From the NCBI GenBank assembly GCA_963669155.1, contig OZ022597.1, positions 7,566,240 to 7,630,239 of the forward strand: 64,000 bases of DNA, written 5' to 3'. Made by a program: the position numbers and the translations under genes. The notes under the pieces were generated by a model. The model did not search any database. It worked only from the letters and a program-made list of their open reading frames with translations, and was not told where the DNA came from. This stretch comes from Arbacia lixula. Taxonomy: Eukaryota; Echinodermata; Echinoidea; Arbacioida; Arbaciidae. Shown here in pieces: positions 11,107 to 22,935 of the stretch (the stretch's first letter is position 1; each line of letters begins with the position of its first letter).

Positions 11107-12131
11107 GCTGAATCCAACAATGGAAGACGAGGTTATAATAAAAAGGAATCGGCGTGGGTTAGGTGAAGGAAGGTCATTTCATATCGGTGGTTGGTTATGT
11201 CATTCCCTTCATAGCCATGGTAGGAGAGAGACAATGATTTGACGTGAACAACGAAGGAAACTAACCAATCAGGGAGCTTGTGTCATTTCACTTCACGACG
11301 CTACACATACGACACGTTCACGTTGCTAGCAGGGATGCTAGCATGACCCTGTTTCTATCATTCTGCTAATGTAATTTGGGAGTGGGATAACTTAACAATA
11401 CATTTATCCTGTATAGCGTCTTTCTCACGGCTCTATCAGTGTCTATCTTGACACGATATTTGACATGTTTGGAGAAGCGCGGCAAACAGAATATATATTT
11501 TTTCTCCATGATATCATAGTTCCATTAAGTTATGCTAAAAATAAAAGAATGAGTACAATCATTTTGTCTCTTTCTCACATACATGTCGAAGATAAATGAC
11601 TTGCTTACACGTCCTAAACTGTTTGTAAACTTACTAAGTTACAACACACATTATTATACACAACTGAAACCAAAGAATATAGTGTAAAAACTATATGCGA
11701 ACATGTCAAAGGATATCATGCTAAATGATTAACTATCTTCTACATTGAAAATACATATACGTGTACATGTACTTATATTTTAACTATACATTGTTACTAG
11801 AATCAACGTGTGCAGACTTATTCATCTCTCCATTAATTGAAAACTTTAATATCAATCATTAAAGAAAATGATTCTAGTTTAAAAACAATAAATCGTCAAT
11901 ACAGCATGAACACTAGTATCGCCATATACGATTAATCCATAGGTGCAATGTAACATCTTGACAACATGATTATAAATGAGAAATCAAACGGGTGCGCTCG
12001 AAGCGTTGAAAGTGTGTCCATGTTTAAATAGGCCATAATCATACATCCATAACAATATAAGTATACATTTAGAGAGACATTGCATTACACATGATGATAT
12101 CATATAAAACATACAGTATGTATATATATAC

Positions 12132-12138
<7 letters not shown>

Positions 12139-12189
<51 letters not shown>

Positions 12190-12190
12190 T
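12139..12190. repeat. (TA)n microsatellite in unit C
   Basis: Counterpart of the run at 6380. Further TA runs lie at about 12572-12604, 12724-12759 and 13160-13195. Confidence 0.9.
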
Positions 12191-12366
12191 ACTTTCTCCC
12201 ATACGTGTACTGCATCAAAGCAATAACTTTGATCCAGCTGAGGCATGGCGGATTGTCATTGTTCAAAACCCATCTACACACGACAAAGGAAATTATAATT
12301 GGTATAGTGTCGAAAATCTGTCTATCTGACGGTCAATCGGATCGGGGTAGCCTTAGCCACTAACCC

Positions 12367-12429
12367 GTCTCTGTGGTTTAATGGTTAAGGCACCGGCGTT
12401 CAAAGCTGGGGGCCCGGGTTCGATTCGAC
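12367..12429 (+). pseudogene. Defective tRNA-like copy (unit C)
   Basis: Identical in structure to the copy at 6608, with the same 8-nt deletion after gattc. The shared lesion shows it preceded the B/C duplication. Confidence 0.8.
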
Positions 12430-12563
12430 ATTTTTTCGGCATCACCAATTTTTCCAAAGGGTAGATAGCTCTGGGGAGCCTTGATTCAAGCTACGCCTAC
12501 CATTGATCTCTTCATCCATTTCTTTCACAAAATATTTCAATAAAAGAGTTGCCAAAGCTCTTC

Positions 12564-12608
<45 letters not shown>

Positions 12609-12720
12609 ACATGTTAATGTTTATACTTCAGAACTTGACTGAAGAAGGCCTAACAGTCGAAAGCTTTCAATTAAACTTGGAAGGTCCAGCTACGCCCCCG
12701 CTCCTAGACTCTCTTTTCTC

Positions 12721-12760
<40 letters not shown>

Positions 12761-13159
12761 TTTAACAATATTATCATTGTATATATCGAGTGCTCGCAGT
12801 ATATATATACGTATATTATTCTCTCTAAAAGCACTATGATAGGCAAATAGAATATACAAATGCAGTGGATGTGGCTGATTAGCAAAGACCATGAGACATT
12901 TAAGGCTAATCACCTTCTTTTTCATTTCTAAATCAATAAAAAATGGACAGAACATCCCGTGATGCATCCCCAAGCAACATTTTGACTCTTGTTTGAAGTC
13001 ATAGCTCTGGGGAACCTTGATTTAAGCTACTCCTACCATTGATCTCTTCATCCATTTCTTTCACAAAATATTTTAATCAAATTTCTCTTGTATATGTATA
13101 ATTTCACATATTTATATATATATACTTGAAGAATACTATCAGTATTATCAGTACTATCA

Positions 13160-13199
<40 letters not shown>

Positions 13200-13389
13200 C
13201 TCTCTAAAAGCACTATGATGGGCAAATAGAATATACAAATGCAGTGGATGTGGCTGATTGGCAAAGACCATGAGACATTTAAGGCTAATCACCTTCTTTT
13301 TTTAAAGCAATACAAAAAAGAAGGAAAGGACATCCCAGGATGCATCGGCCAGCAACATTTTGACTCTTGTTTGAAGTCATGTCTGCTTC

Positions 13390-14425
13390 CGAACTAGTGT
13401 ATTAGTGTATGAGACCGGAAACGGATATGACTACAAAACAAATCCAGATGTCGACTCGTAGAGCATTTTGAGATGACTTGTGTATGGAGAATGAAATATT
13501 ATCTGTTCAACACCGTTGCCATCTCAGAATGTATTGAATTTGCAATAGAATATACATTTTGTGGAAATTTAGTGTCCAGGAAACTTACATTGTTGATGTG
13601 TTCTGGAAATGAAACACAATAAACAACTATATTGGGGCAATATCGCTTATTAAGCACGTACGTCTATATTGTTGATAAGGTTCAGTTCAATGAGTTTCAA
13701 AAGAGGACCTTTTCCTGAGGCATCTGCATCAAGATCAACGTTTTGAAAGCACAGACAGGCCTTGATGATGTGTCTTTTGTAAATCCATTTTGCATGTGGA
13801 AAATCGCAGCTTCACATTTTTCAATCAGTTCACACATATGTCACATGTTTTGTAGTAAGATTACCAATTTGCATATTTATTCTAAAATCTCTCTGATTTT
13901 GATGCACGACGATCAACTTAGATTGTTTATGACGACCATTGTGCATCCAGACCCAAGTCAGGGGGAATAAGTGATATATACATTTATTTGTCTTTTTGCT
14001 GCTCTGTGCAACAAGTGTTTAGACTCAAGACTGTAGGTATTTTGTTTTGTAGCAAAATAAAGATTTTATAAAGTAATTTCTATGATAAAAACAACTGCCT
14101 AGATTAATTCCAGTCGTAAGCAAAACCGTTTTGCTACATAAATACGAATTCAAAATCCTTTAACAGAATGAGTTTTTTTTTCAAAAATATCCGTTGTTCC
14201 GTAGTTCGTTTTCACTAAATTATGAAAAAAAAATCTGCATCGTTAAAATCACACCATTACCGTAGACCGAGCTTAAAGCTGACCCTTAGCCGAAATCGAC
14301 CCTGGTTTTCACATGTTTAAAGCGGGTCTTATTTTGTTTTGATTTCTGGTAGCACAGTTGCATCAAATTCAGATTTAAGACGAGTCTATTGTTTCAAAGT
14401 GATACACAGCGATTGCATTATGATA
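13390..14425. other. Non-coding 3' flank of GPCR C
   Basis: Counterpart of 7621-8660, with scattered substitutions and one-base indels. No supportable gene. Confidence 0.7.
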
Positions 14426-15167
14426 AACACAACAAAACGAGTAAGTCACCCCTTTTTCAAAACAGCATAAATTTTAAACAAAACGGTTTTTAGCAAAATA
14501 ATTTGGCAGGAGTGTTTCTACACTCATGGACTAACTTCGGTGTGAGAATGTGATTGATCCGTCAAGTCATTGCGTGAGTGAGCACATATCAATGGCAAGA
14601 ATGTCACTTGTCAAAATTCACAAGGGTCGTTTTGGGGAAATTGTGATACAGGATTTCGACCAATTTTGTTTTTGGTGAATAATTAAGTGCTATGTATGAT
14701 AATCATCATTCGTTTGACCCCCTCACACTTTAAATATTTGTTAGGGTTGAATGTGCTCAATTAAAACATTCTCAGCATTCCTAGTTTTTTAAATGGTGAA
14801 ATCCATTAAATTTATCCAAAAACTAAAATTTATTTTTTCCTGTACAATACATCTTCGCATTTTCTAAAAACATAGGAATTCTTGACAATGCCATTGTTAA
14901 GTGCTCAACCCTTCATAAACAAAGCGAAAAAAATATTATTATTTACTGTTTGGGGGCATACAAATGACTTCGGTGACTTTTTAAAAGTGACACTTTTACC
15001 TTTAATGGAAATTCATTCTCGCATGACTTGACGGATCAACCACGTTTTCCGACAGGAGTTTATAAGTGAACAAACACCCCTGCCAAATCTATTTGCTTAA
15101 ACTTCTTTTTTATAAAGCTTATAGTATTTTGAAAAAGGAGGGACTTTCTTTTTTGTTTTGTTTTGTT
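14426..15167. mobile_element. Full-length MITE in unit C (742 bp)
   Basis: Best-preserved copy. It begins AACACAACAAAACGAG, ends TTTTGTTTTGTTTTGTT, and is flanked by TA at 14424-14425 and 15168-15169. The arms are inverted and imperfect, and no coding frame spans it. The right arm carries AATAGA where A and B have the AATAAA poly(A) candidate. Confidence 0.75.
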
Positions 15168-15285
15168 TAGATCAACAATTCATGAACTTATAATCGGAAA
15201 TACAGTGGGATTTTCATAATCTTGCATATTTCGACACAGTGATACGAAATCCCCGAAACCATTTTGTTTTGTTCACATTGAAAAT

Positions 15286-16620
15286 TTACTTCTCTCGAAA
15301 TCCTCTACAAAAAATTCGTTGAAGTGTCTTGCGGAGAAGTGGTTGTGCCAATGGATACGCCAAGGGGTTGAGGAGGCTATTAATATACGTAGTCAAGCGG
15401 GCGCCATTTACAAATTCGTCACTGAAGTTGTTGAAGTATCGGTAAACGAGCACAAAGGAAATGGGAGTCCATGTCAAAAAAAATGCTACAACGATGAACG
15501 TTAGGGTTCGCATGGCTTTGTTTCTGTTGGTTGGGAATACCTTCCGTGGCCTTCGGTTTTGATAGGCCTGCCTGCTGTCTTGGGATAGATCAGCCACTCG
15601 TAGCTCACTCAATGGTGATAGATTCTGGACCTGCGTTCGCAGCCCCGTAGGGTGTCCTCCTGCATCCTGGACACCGTCGGAATCCTCATACTCGCATAAA
15701 TCTTTAAAGTCAGGTTCAATTTCTAGCGCCGTGCTGACAGCATAAGCATTTGGGAGCCCTTCAGAGCACATCGCTGATAGTGTTTGGACGCTTCCACAGG
15801 GTATATTGTCATTTCCGGTTTCTTCCGGTTTCGTGACCATGCTCAGTTGATGGCCTTTTCTCACTGGGGCACTTCTTTTATTGGTGAAATGTAATGATTG
15901 ACCTGGTCCTTCGACTAACATGCCATCTCTTTGATAAACTTGGCTATCAGTGTTTCCAAACTTCCCTGACAAGTGCTTGTTCCCTGTTTTCTTAATTTGA
16001 CACCAGATCTTCGCGTAAAGGATCGAAATCGAGAAAAAAAGGAACATGAGCTTGAAACAGATGACTGCAATATTGGCCGGAAGATTGGTGACTATGTTTG
16101 GCATGGTGAACCCGAGCGACGTGCTGTCGGTGGGGTCGACAATGTCCCAGATAGTGAAGATTGGAAAACAGAAACTGAAGGACACGACCCAGGTGCAGAG
16201 GTTGATGACAAGTGCCTTCCTGTGGGACTTCCACCGGAGGTGTCGAAGCGGAGAGTACACGGCAAAGTAGCGGTCGAGACAGATCGCGACCACCGTCAGA
16301 ACGGACACGCTGAGGAATGAGCTCTGCAACCCTTGAAAAAAGCACCCTGCGAGCCATCCAAACGGCCACGCCCCGTTTAGTTGGATCACGCATCGAAGCG
16401 GCATAAACACCAGCCCGATAAAGAGATCCGAGATGGTGATATTGATGATGTATTGGTTTGAGTAAGTCCGGAGACGCTTTTCTTTCAGGAATGCCAGCAG
16501 GGTGAGGGAATTCATAAAGACAGTCAGAAAAGAGAGGAAAACTAAAGTACTAAAGGTTACAAGTGCTTTCCACCTTTTGGAGTCCAATATGGGTAGAGGA
16601 TCTGTGACATTCGTGGACAT
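15286..16620 (-). CDS. Rhodopsin-class GPCR, cluster copy C
   Basis: 444-aa intronless receptor starting MSTNVTD. A one-base loss in the leader breaks the upstream frame that A and B happen to have, which supports this start for all copies. DRY, TWTP and NPLAY are intact. Two oddities stand out. The TM5 proline (194) is Leu: LMFLFFSISILY instead of LMFPFFSISILY. And one patch of the third intracellular loop (AVSTALEIEPDFKD to LRTQVQN) matches copy D rather than A or B, a mosaic pattern suggesting gene conversion. The Pro change affects a position nearly always Pro in class A receptors and may alter activation. Otherwise it is B-like (FGWLAG, SSFLS, FCFP). Confidence 0.92.
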   Translation of the reverse strand: MSTNVTDPLPILDSKRWKALVTFSTLVFLSFLTVFMNSLTLLAFLKEKRLRTYSNQYIINITISDLFIGLVFMPLRCVIQLNGAWPFGWLAGCFFQGLQSSFLSVSVLTVVAICLDRYFAVYSPLRHLRWKSHRKALVINLCTWVVSFSFCFPIFTIWDIVDPTDSTSLGFTMPNIVTNLPANIAVICFKLMFLFFSISILYAKIWCQIKKTGNKHLSGKFGNTDSQVYQRDGMLVEGPGQSLHFTNKRSAPVRKGHQLSMVTKPEETGNDNIPCGSVQTLSAMCSEGLPNAYAVSTALEIEPDFKDLCEYEDSDGVQDAGGHPTGLRTQVQNLSPLSELRVADLSQDSRQAYQNRRPRKVFPTNRNKAMRTLTFIVVAFFLTWTPISFVLVYRYFNNFSDEFVNGARLTTYINSLLNPLAYPLAQPLLRKTLQRIFCRGFREK

Positions 16621-16862
16621 ACTGCTGGTGTAAAACCACAGGTTTTTCCACCGGTGTAAAACGCGCTGTCGGCTGTTCGATTGATTCCACTCTACTGGAC
16701 CAGTCTACACACAAAGCGCTATTAGCCTACCGCGTTCGACGGATTTAGAGTACAAATTTGATACCTTGCAGGTTTTGGTCAGATAAGCAAGTGGCGCCAG
16801 GGCTCCTCGTGTGGTGAGTGACACTGAAAATCACTATTCTGATAACATTCAATGATGAGGCC

Positions 16863-16871
16863 TATTATATA
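16863..16871 (-). promoter_or_regulatory. TATA-like box of GPCR C
   Basis: Minus strand TATATAATA, ~245 bp upstream of the start codon, in the same context as in copy A. Confidence 0.5.
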
Positions 16872-17235
16872 GCTGAATCCAACAATGGAAGACGAGGTTA
16901 TAATAAAAAGGAATCGGCGTGGGTTAGGCGAAGGAATGTCATTTCATATCGATGGTTGGTTATGTCATCACCTTCGTAGCAGAGAGACAATGATTTGACG
17001 TGAACAATGAAGGAAACTAACCAATCAGGGAGCTTGTAACATATCACTTCACGACACTACACATATGATACGTTCATGCTGCTAGGCATGGCCCTGTTTC
17101 TATCATTCTGCTTATGTAATTTGGGAGTGGGATAACTTAACGATACATTTATCCTGTATAGCGTCTTTCTCACGGCTCTATCAGTGTCTATCGTGACACG
17201 ATATTTGCATGAATGAAGAAGCGCGGCAAAGCAGA

Positions 17236-18420
17236 ACATAATCACAATTTCATTGCATTACGATTTATATAGGTACGTGCACCTTGACATCAACGTTTGC
17301 TCCTTATGCCTACACAGAGCACATCTCCATGAGAGCCCGGATATTTGTAGTACATTCGTGATGGCTTTACATCAAGCTTCATCTTGGAAGGTCATTTTTT
17401 ACCATTTTACCAGTTGTATTCCTATAAACAAACGCTTCTGTCTGATTTACAGTTGGGCCTGAGATCAACATCACAGCTGATTGTAATCTATTGCAGTCAG
17501 ACTGCAGTCAATGTATGGAGCTGATTACATTTGATTGCAATCAGCTGTGACGTTGATCTCAGGCTCTACTGTAGCTAAACTGATCCAAATACCTCTAACC
17601 ATCGTTCAACCTACTCAAACAAATGGAGGATAATAACAATAATTTGGTGAGAATTGTGACAGTCTGCGTCATAAAGGTTGACGGGATTTAAACTTCTTTG
17701 TTCTTTCACTGTTATTAGAAATTCCTTTAGAGATGATGTAGACCACCCTTGCCTGGTTTCCGTGACGTTTCTCGTGTTTTCGCATTGAAAGTTTGTGCTA
17801 TTGTATGGCCAGTCCTGTGTACTTTCTCACCTTTTGTGGTATTGAATATATTCTTTTTGTAAAACTGACTCTCATGAGTGCGTTATTTATTGTTCAATAA
17901 AAACATAAATAAAAAAAATGCATGAGTATTTTCATCAGAATTAGATTTTGAGGGAGTGTAGCGGAACAATAATTTGAGCATATTTGCTGGAATAATTGCT
18001 ACGTTTGAGACAGGTATCTATAAGCCCTATTGTGAGAAAATATTCTATTTGAACAAACCTATCTTCATGATATATAAGTACCTGATTATTATATCGCGAC
18101 AAAAAGCTTGATATTTAACGCACATACGGGTACCAATAGATTTAAACTTGTGATTTTGGGAGTAATTTATTTTTTGTATTGCATGTAGCTTCTTGTCACC
18201 AGAACATTACAAAACACTTCTTGCCTCGACAAACATGAACACACATTTCATCGACTACTATAGTATTCGACAACAGCAATCCATTAAAATACCCTGTTTG
18301 TTCAGGGATGACACGTGATTGATTAAGTGGCACCTAGCTTGATCATGTTGATGACAGATTTCCAGTGATATCATTATGGTTATTGCAGCGAAGGCAAATG
18401 CAATACTTCAGCGGAGATTC
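17236..18420. other. Receptor 5'-flank module, non-coding
   Basis: It starts with the block tttatataggtacgtgcacc and repeats at about 29.74-30.80 kb (upstream of D) and 37.50-38.55 kb (upstream of E), with a short piece at 24.48-24.68 kb. A local palindrome lies at about 17458-17568, where tgattgcaatcagctgtga mirrors tcacagctgattgtaatct. No gene is recognised. The dispersed copies mark older duplications of the receptor locus. Confidence 0.6.
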
Positions 18421-18425
18421 TGATT

Positions 18426-18720
18426 CCAATATTGTTTGGGCTCAAAAATAAAACATTTGCGCTATTCGTCTTCAAAGTGACGCGAGATTTCAGAAATCGT
18501 ACGGACTTCGCAACCGATATTTATGTAAGCTCTCAGACTTTGCTGGATCCTGACCCTTCTACAAATTGGACGGCAACACCAGTTACAGCTTTGGAAAGCC
18601 AAGACTCCAGCGGAGAATTTGATACCACTTTTGTTTGGGCTCAAATATAAAACATTTGTGCTATTCGTCTTCAAAGTGACGCGAATTTTCAGAAATCATA
18701 TGGATTTCGCAACCGATATT
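18426..18720. repeat. Two tandem ~190-bp copies next to a foldback
   Basis: The block tttgggctcaaaaataaaacatttgcgctattcgtcttcaaagtgacgcga (about 18434) recurs with few changes at about 18634, each followed by a cgcaaccgatatt block. No coding frame is convincing. Confidence 0.6.
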
Positions 18721-18725
18721 CGTCC

Positions 18726-19688
18726 GCAGGCGGCAGAAAACACGCGATTTTATTTTCAGCGCCGTAGTCGTTACCTTCACTTGACCTCTCGAACCGCGAA
18801 AAAGGTCTCCCTTTCAAACTGCGATATCTCCATGAATATGTCATATTTTTGTACACTTTCTTTTGTAACTGTATGTTGGGGGTCGACATTTACCAAGGGT
18901 GAAAAAACATTTCATTAAAACAGGCAGATAAATATTGCAAATTCGAGATAAATATGTGGTTCTAATAAAAAATAAAATAAAATAAAATAAACTCTATATT
19001 TCAATGTCAATCGCTTTTGAGCCCCTAACATTTAGAGGTCACCTGAAGCGGAATTTATTGTATTTTATGGAGATACCATTATTTTTCAACCTCCCCCCAT
19101 AGAAGGGTCAGGATCCAGCAAAACACTAACCATGTTCAAATCCAAAATGAGCGAGATATGACAAAGTTGTGAGCGATACTAACCAGCCAATCATAGTCCG
19201 CGACACCTGAATCGCCGGTATTATTTCATTATTATCGTGGACTATGATTGGCTGGTTAGGATCGTTCACAACTTCATCATATCTCGCTCATTTTGGATTT
19301 GAACATGGTTGATGTTTTGCTGGATCCTGACCCTTCTATGGGGGGAGGTTGAAAAATAATGGTATCTCCACAAAGTACAACAAATTCCGCTTCAGATGAC
19401 CCCTAAATGTTAGGGGCTCAAAAGCGATTGGCATTGAAATATAGAGTTTATCTTCATGTTTTTTAATTTGCAATATTTTTCTGCTTGTTTGAATGAAATG
19501 GTTTTTTTTCACATTTGGTAAATTTCGACCTCCAAATACAGTTACAAAAGAAAGCGCAAGAAAATATGTTATATTCATGAAGATATCGCAGTTTGAAAAG
19601 GAGACGTTTCCTGCGGTTCGAGAGGTCAAGTGAAGGTCACGACTACCTCGCTGAAAATAAAATAAGCGTATTTTCCGGTGCCTGCCAT
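18726..19688. mobile_element. Foldback element, ~480-bp inverted arms
   Basis: A long inverted repeat centred near 19219. The left arm (ttttattttcagcgccgtag, cttcacttgacctctcgaac) matches in reverse the right arm (gttcgagaggtcaagtgaag, ctgaaaataaaa). The inner arms aaccagccaatcatagtcc and ggactatgattggctggtt are perfect and separated by about 33 bp. No transposase. The element may be a non-autonomous DNA transposon; its exact ends are uncertain by about 20 bp. Confidence 0.7.
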
Positions 19689-19735
19689 TTGGCTGAGAAT
19701 GTTCTGGTATTTAATTACGTTTCATAGGTTTTTTA

Positions 19736-22700
19736 ATCCATCATGAGCGAGTATATGTTCATCAAAGTGAAAACAAGATCGAAATACAAAATGTACAAAG
19801 CACAGTAAATAATATAAAAGTTGCACCGTTATAATGGGAATTATGAAAACACACCTACGTGAACAAAGAACACATGGGCATCCTACACATTGACGTCCTC
19901 TTAATATACGGTATGATGAAATTACTTTGAATGACACCCATACTTTATTGATAGAAGGTTTTAAAGGCGTAGGGAAATTAAGTGCATACAAACAATTGAT
20001 AAATGAAGTATGTGAGCAACTCAAATACGTGAGCTCAAATTTAAACTAATCTAGGTTTGTGTGATTGGATAGATTTGTTTAAGGCAAATGGAGAGCTTGA
20101 TTCCAGAAGGCCGCGCTAAATCCCTACTCGCCTATCCGTTTCATTTTCTATGTCGCATTATTTCATTTCATTTATTCACATACATAAAAAATATAAATAT
20201 ATATTTAGAGAGACATTACATTACACATGATGACATCAAATATAACATACAATATAATACTTTGTACAATACATATATTCAAATACTGGATGCAATATGA
20301 AGTAATATTCAAAAAACTAAAAGCAATTTAATAGGCAAATAGAATACAAATGCAGTGGTTGTGGGTGATTGGCAAAGGCCATGAGACATTTTAAGGCTAA
20401 TCACCCTTTTGCTTCATTTTTAACATGTTTAAGAGAAATAAAAACGGAAAGGACATCTTATGCTGCATCGCCTAGCAACATTTTGTTTGAAATCATGTCT
20501 GCTTCCGGCCTAGTGTATTAATGTATGAGACCGGAAACGGATATGAATACGAAAACAAATCCAGATGTCACCTCGTGGTGCATTTTGCGATGACTTGGGT
20601 ATGGAAAACGAAATTATATATGTTCAACACCGTTCACATGTCAGAATTTATTGAGTTTGTGATAGACTAGGCATTTTGTGGAAATTTAGTGTTCAGGAAA
20701 TGTAAATTGTTGATGTGGAGATTTCAAAATCTCCCAATCGTGCTCATGATTTTTCAATGTTTTATAATTACATATTTCCAAAAGGATTTAGCAGGTTCTG
20801 CAAATGAAACACAATAAACAACTACATCGGGGGAACATCGCTTATTAAGCACGTACGTCTATATTGTTGATAAGATTCAGTTACAAAATAATTTAACTCC
20901 TCTAATCGGATGCAGGTTTCATTATTTGGATTCTAAAATGCAATGAGTAGTTTCTTGGCAGAATATTTGTGTGCTCCTAATAATCATTTGTCTACCTACT
21001 TCATAGTATATACTTGATTCATGCTTACTTGTACCTATTATCTGTATTTTTCTTTTTCGTTATTTCTTAAATGGCCTACGCCTTCGGAATATGAATTTGC
21101 ATGGACTTTCTTTTCATTGCGTTTGGGGTATCAAATACAAATTCTTACCTCTAAATGTAGAGTCATCCCGAAATTTAAGTCGGTTTCGATAAGAGCACAA
21201 ACATTTTCGTGTAAGTTTGATGAAAATCCGTCAAAGAATAAAAAAGTTGCGATTATTCTAAATTTCCATTTTGTGACGTCACGTGCGAGATACTCCCTAA
21301 TATGTTCTGTGCTTTTTTTTTAATGTCGATTTTTCTCAAAAAGATGAGCATTATTTTATCTGTGCGTTTGATACATCAATATAAACACGTTTCTTACACA
21401 CAAAACTCTATTAAAAAATCCTTCATGAAAAACAGAAAAGAGCAAAATATGAGATCATACAGCACACAAGTCATAAGAGTGCATCTCGCACATGACGTCA
21501 CAAAATTGATATTATAAAAAGTTATAACTTTGACGGACTTTCATCAAAACCTCAGTAGTATGCTTCTTATATGTTTTTGTATAACAAGTTTTTAATTTCA
21601 GGGTGAACTGTTCCTTTGACTTTGCACATTCCTCAAAAAAATATTTTATAATGGGTAGCTGTTCCACTTGATATGCTTAATACCGCTGTACCAAAATGAA
21701 ACTTTCCATGTAAAGATCAGAATTGGATTTAGAATGTTTGTTGGATCGAGATCTTGAAATCTATGTGTGCTTGTGAGAGTAAGGTCATAGCTTTATTACA
21801 TGAATTATGGGGGATCTCGCTTGAGCACCGCGAATAGTGCAATGCAGTGGAATTGTTTTGTTTCTATTTTAAAAGGTTAAATGGATGTAGACGGCCAAAC
21901 GAATTCATTCAAACAATGTAGAAAATGGATGAGACCTTTAAGAAAAACCTATAAAATGTTATTTTTTAATGGAAATGATATGTATTATTGCGGTATAAAA
22001 TGTGATTGAGTGCAAAATGATTGATGATCATCACATTAAAGCAGGCCTAATGCAGCGCATTCAGTCTCCCCTATAACAATGATTCATCATATCGATTTAC
22101 GGACAATGCGCCATTAGCGTAGCGCATGGTATAATAGCACTGAAAATACAATGATGTCATTTCTGTGAGTGATGAGAAAATCGTTCAAAAACCCATTAAA
22201 GATGAACCAGGGAGAATGCTTCTTTGTGGGGAATTGTGTGTATGGCTGAGCCAAAAGTGCATTAATTTACTACATTTAAAGAGTTTTGAAGAATCCCCGC
22301 GCATCTTAAGAACATTGTGTCAGGCTTTTTAAGGAGGAATCATTGTATGGCAGGATGCCCTTAAGCGACCTTCAGTTTAAAGTCAAGATTTAAGATACAA
22401 CAAACCGCTTTTTTAGGAAAAAAGTAAAAGTTCTCTTTAAAATTTTTTACAGATCAAATGCATTTCAGATGATAAGTTCAAACTTTCTGCAGCCTTTTTA
22501 CATCTTAGCACATAAAAGTAAGATTGTCAGGTGTTTTTTTTATCAATAAGTAAAAAAAATCAATACATTTGCCAGGGATAACAAACATACCTATCGTATC
22601 AGTATCATTCCACTCACTCACGCGTTGTTCAGTGTAAATCCTAACAAATATTTTACAATATTTGGGTGCCAGGGTAACTGAATCGCTATGAGATTTGTTG

Positions 22701-22800
22701 GCATTAACCCTTTAGTGCCATGTGTGTATTTTGTCACCGGTGATGCACACAGATCCTATTGAGCAGCATTTTATCAAGCACATAAAGGGTTAATGGTGAA
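19736..22800. repeat. Receptor-less flank module (paralog of 38.55-41.75 kb)
   Basis: The first part (19736-20880) is the distal 3' flank found before D (25.1 kb) and E (33.0 kb). The rest (20930-22700) matches 39.9-41.7 kb, for example tagtttcttggcagaatatttgtgtgctcc and aggcctaatgcagcgcattcag. No receptor remnant was seen in it. It is one half of a large segmental duplication that includes C on one side and E on the other. Confidence 0.6.
21211..21553. mobile_element. Foldback MITE with TGACGTCA arms (copy 1)
   Basis: Inverted arms tttgatgaaaatccgtcaaa and tttgacggactttcatcaaa enclose a second inverted pair, cattttgtgacgtcacgtgcgag and ctcgcacatgacgtcacaaaat. Related copies lie at 40221 and 46911. 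The arms contain TGACGTCA (a CRE-type octamer), in the left arm overlapping CACGTG. Confidence 0.65.
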
Positions 22801-22935
22801 AAGTCCACACACGGCACAGAAAGAGTTAAGGTCCCCTGACACCAAAATGTATGTTGACTTCTGTTGATCCAACTTAATATGTATCTAACAAAAATCACTA
22901 ACTGTTCAATCTGTGTCCTATATTTTAAAATAATT

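Larger units (their letters stand above)
5746..11511. repeat. 5766-bp tandem unit carrying GPCR B
   Basis: The stop codons of A, B and C are at 3754, 9520 and 15286, so two successive intervals are both exactly 5766 bp. Flanks align throughout: a 5' flank, the 1.1-kb module with the defective tRNA-like copy, an internally duplicated ~0.5-kb block, a MITE, then the receptor. The phase chosen for the boundaries is arbitrary. A differs by having the first module doubled and the MITE interior deleted. Confidence 0.85.
11512..17235. repeat. Tandem unit carrying GPCR C
   Basis: Third unit of the array, aligned with 5746-11511 across the defective tRNA-like copy, the duplicated 0.5-kb block, the MITE and the receptor. 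Homology to unit B ends at about 17235 (gcgcggcaaa), after which sequence of the older D/E-type 5' flank begins. The last part has small deletions (for example near 16975). Confidence 0.85.
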
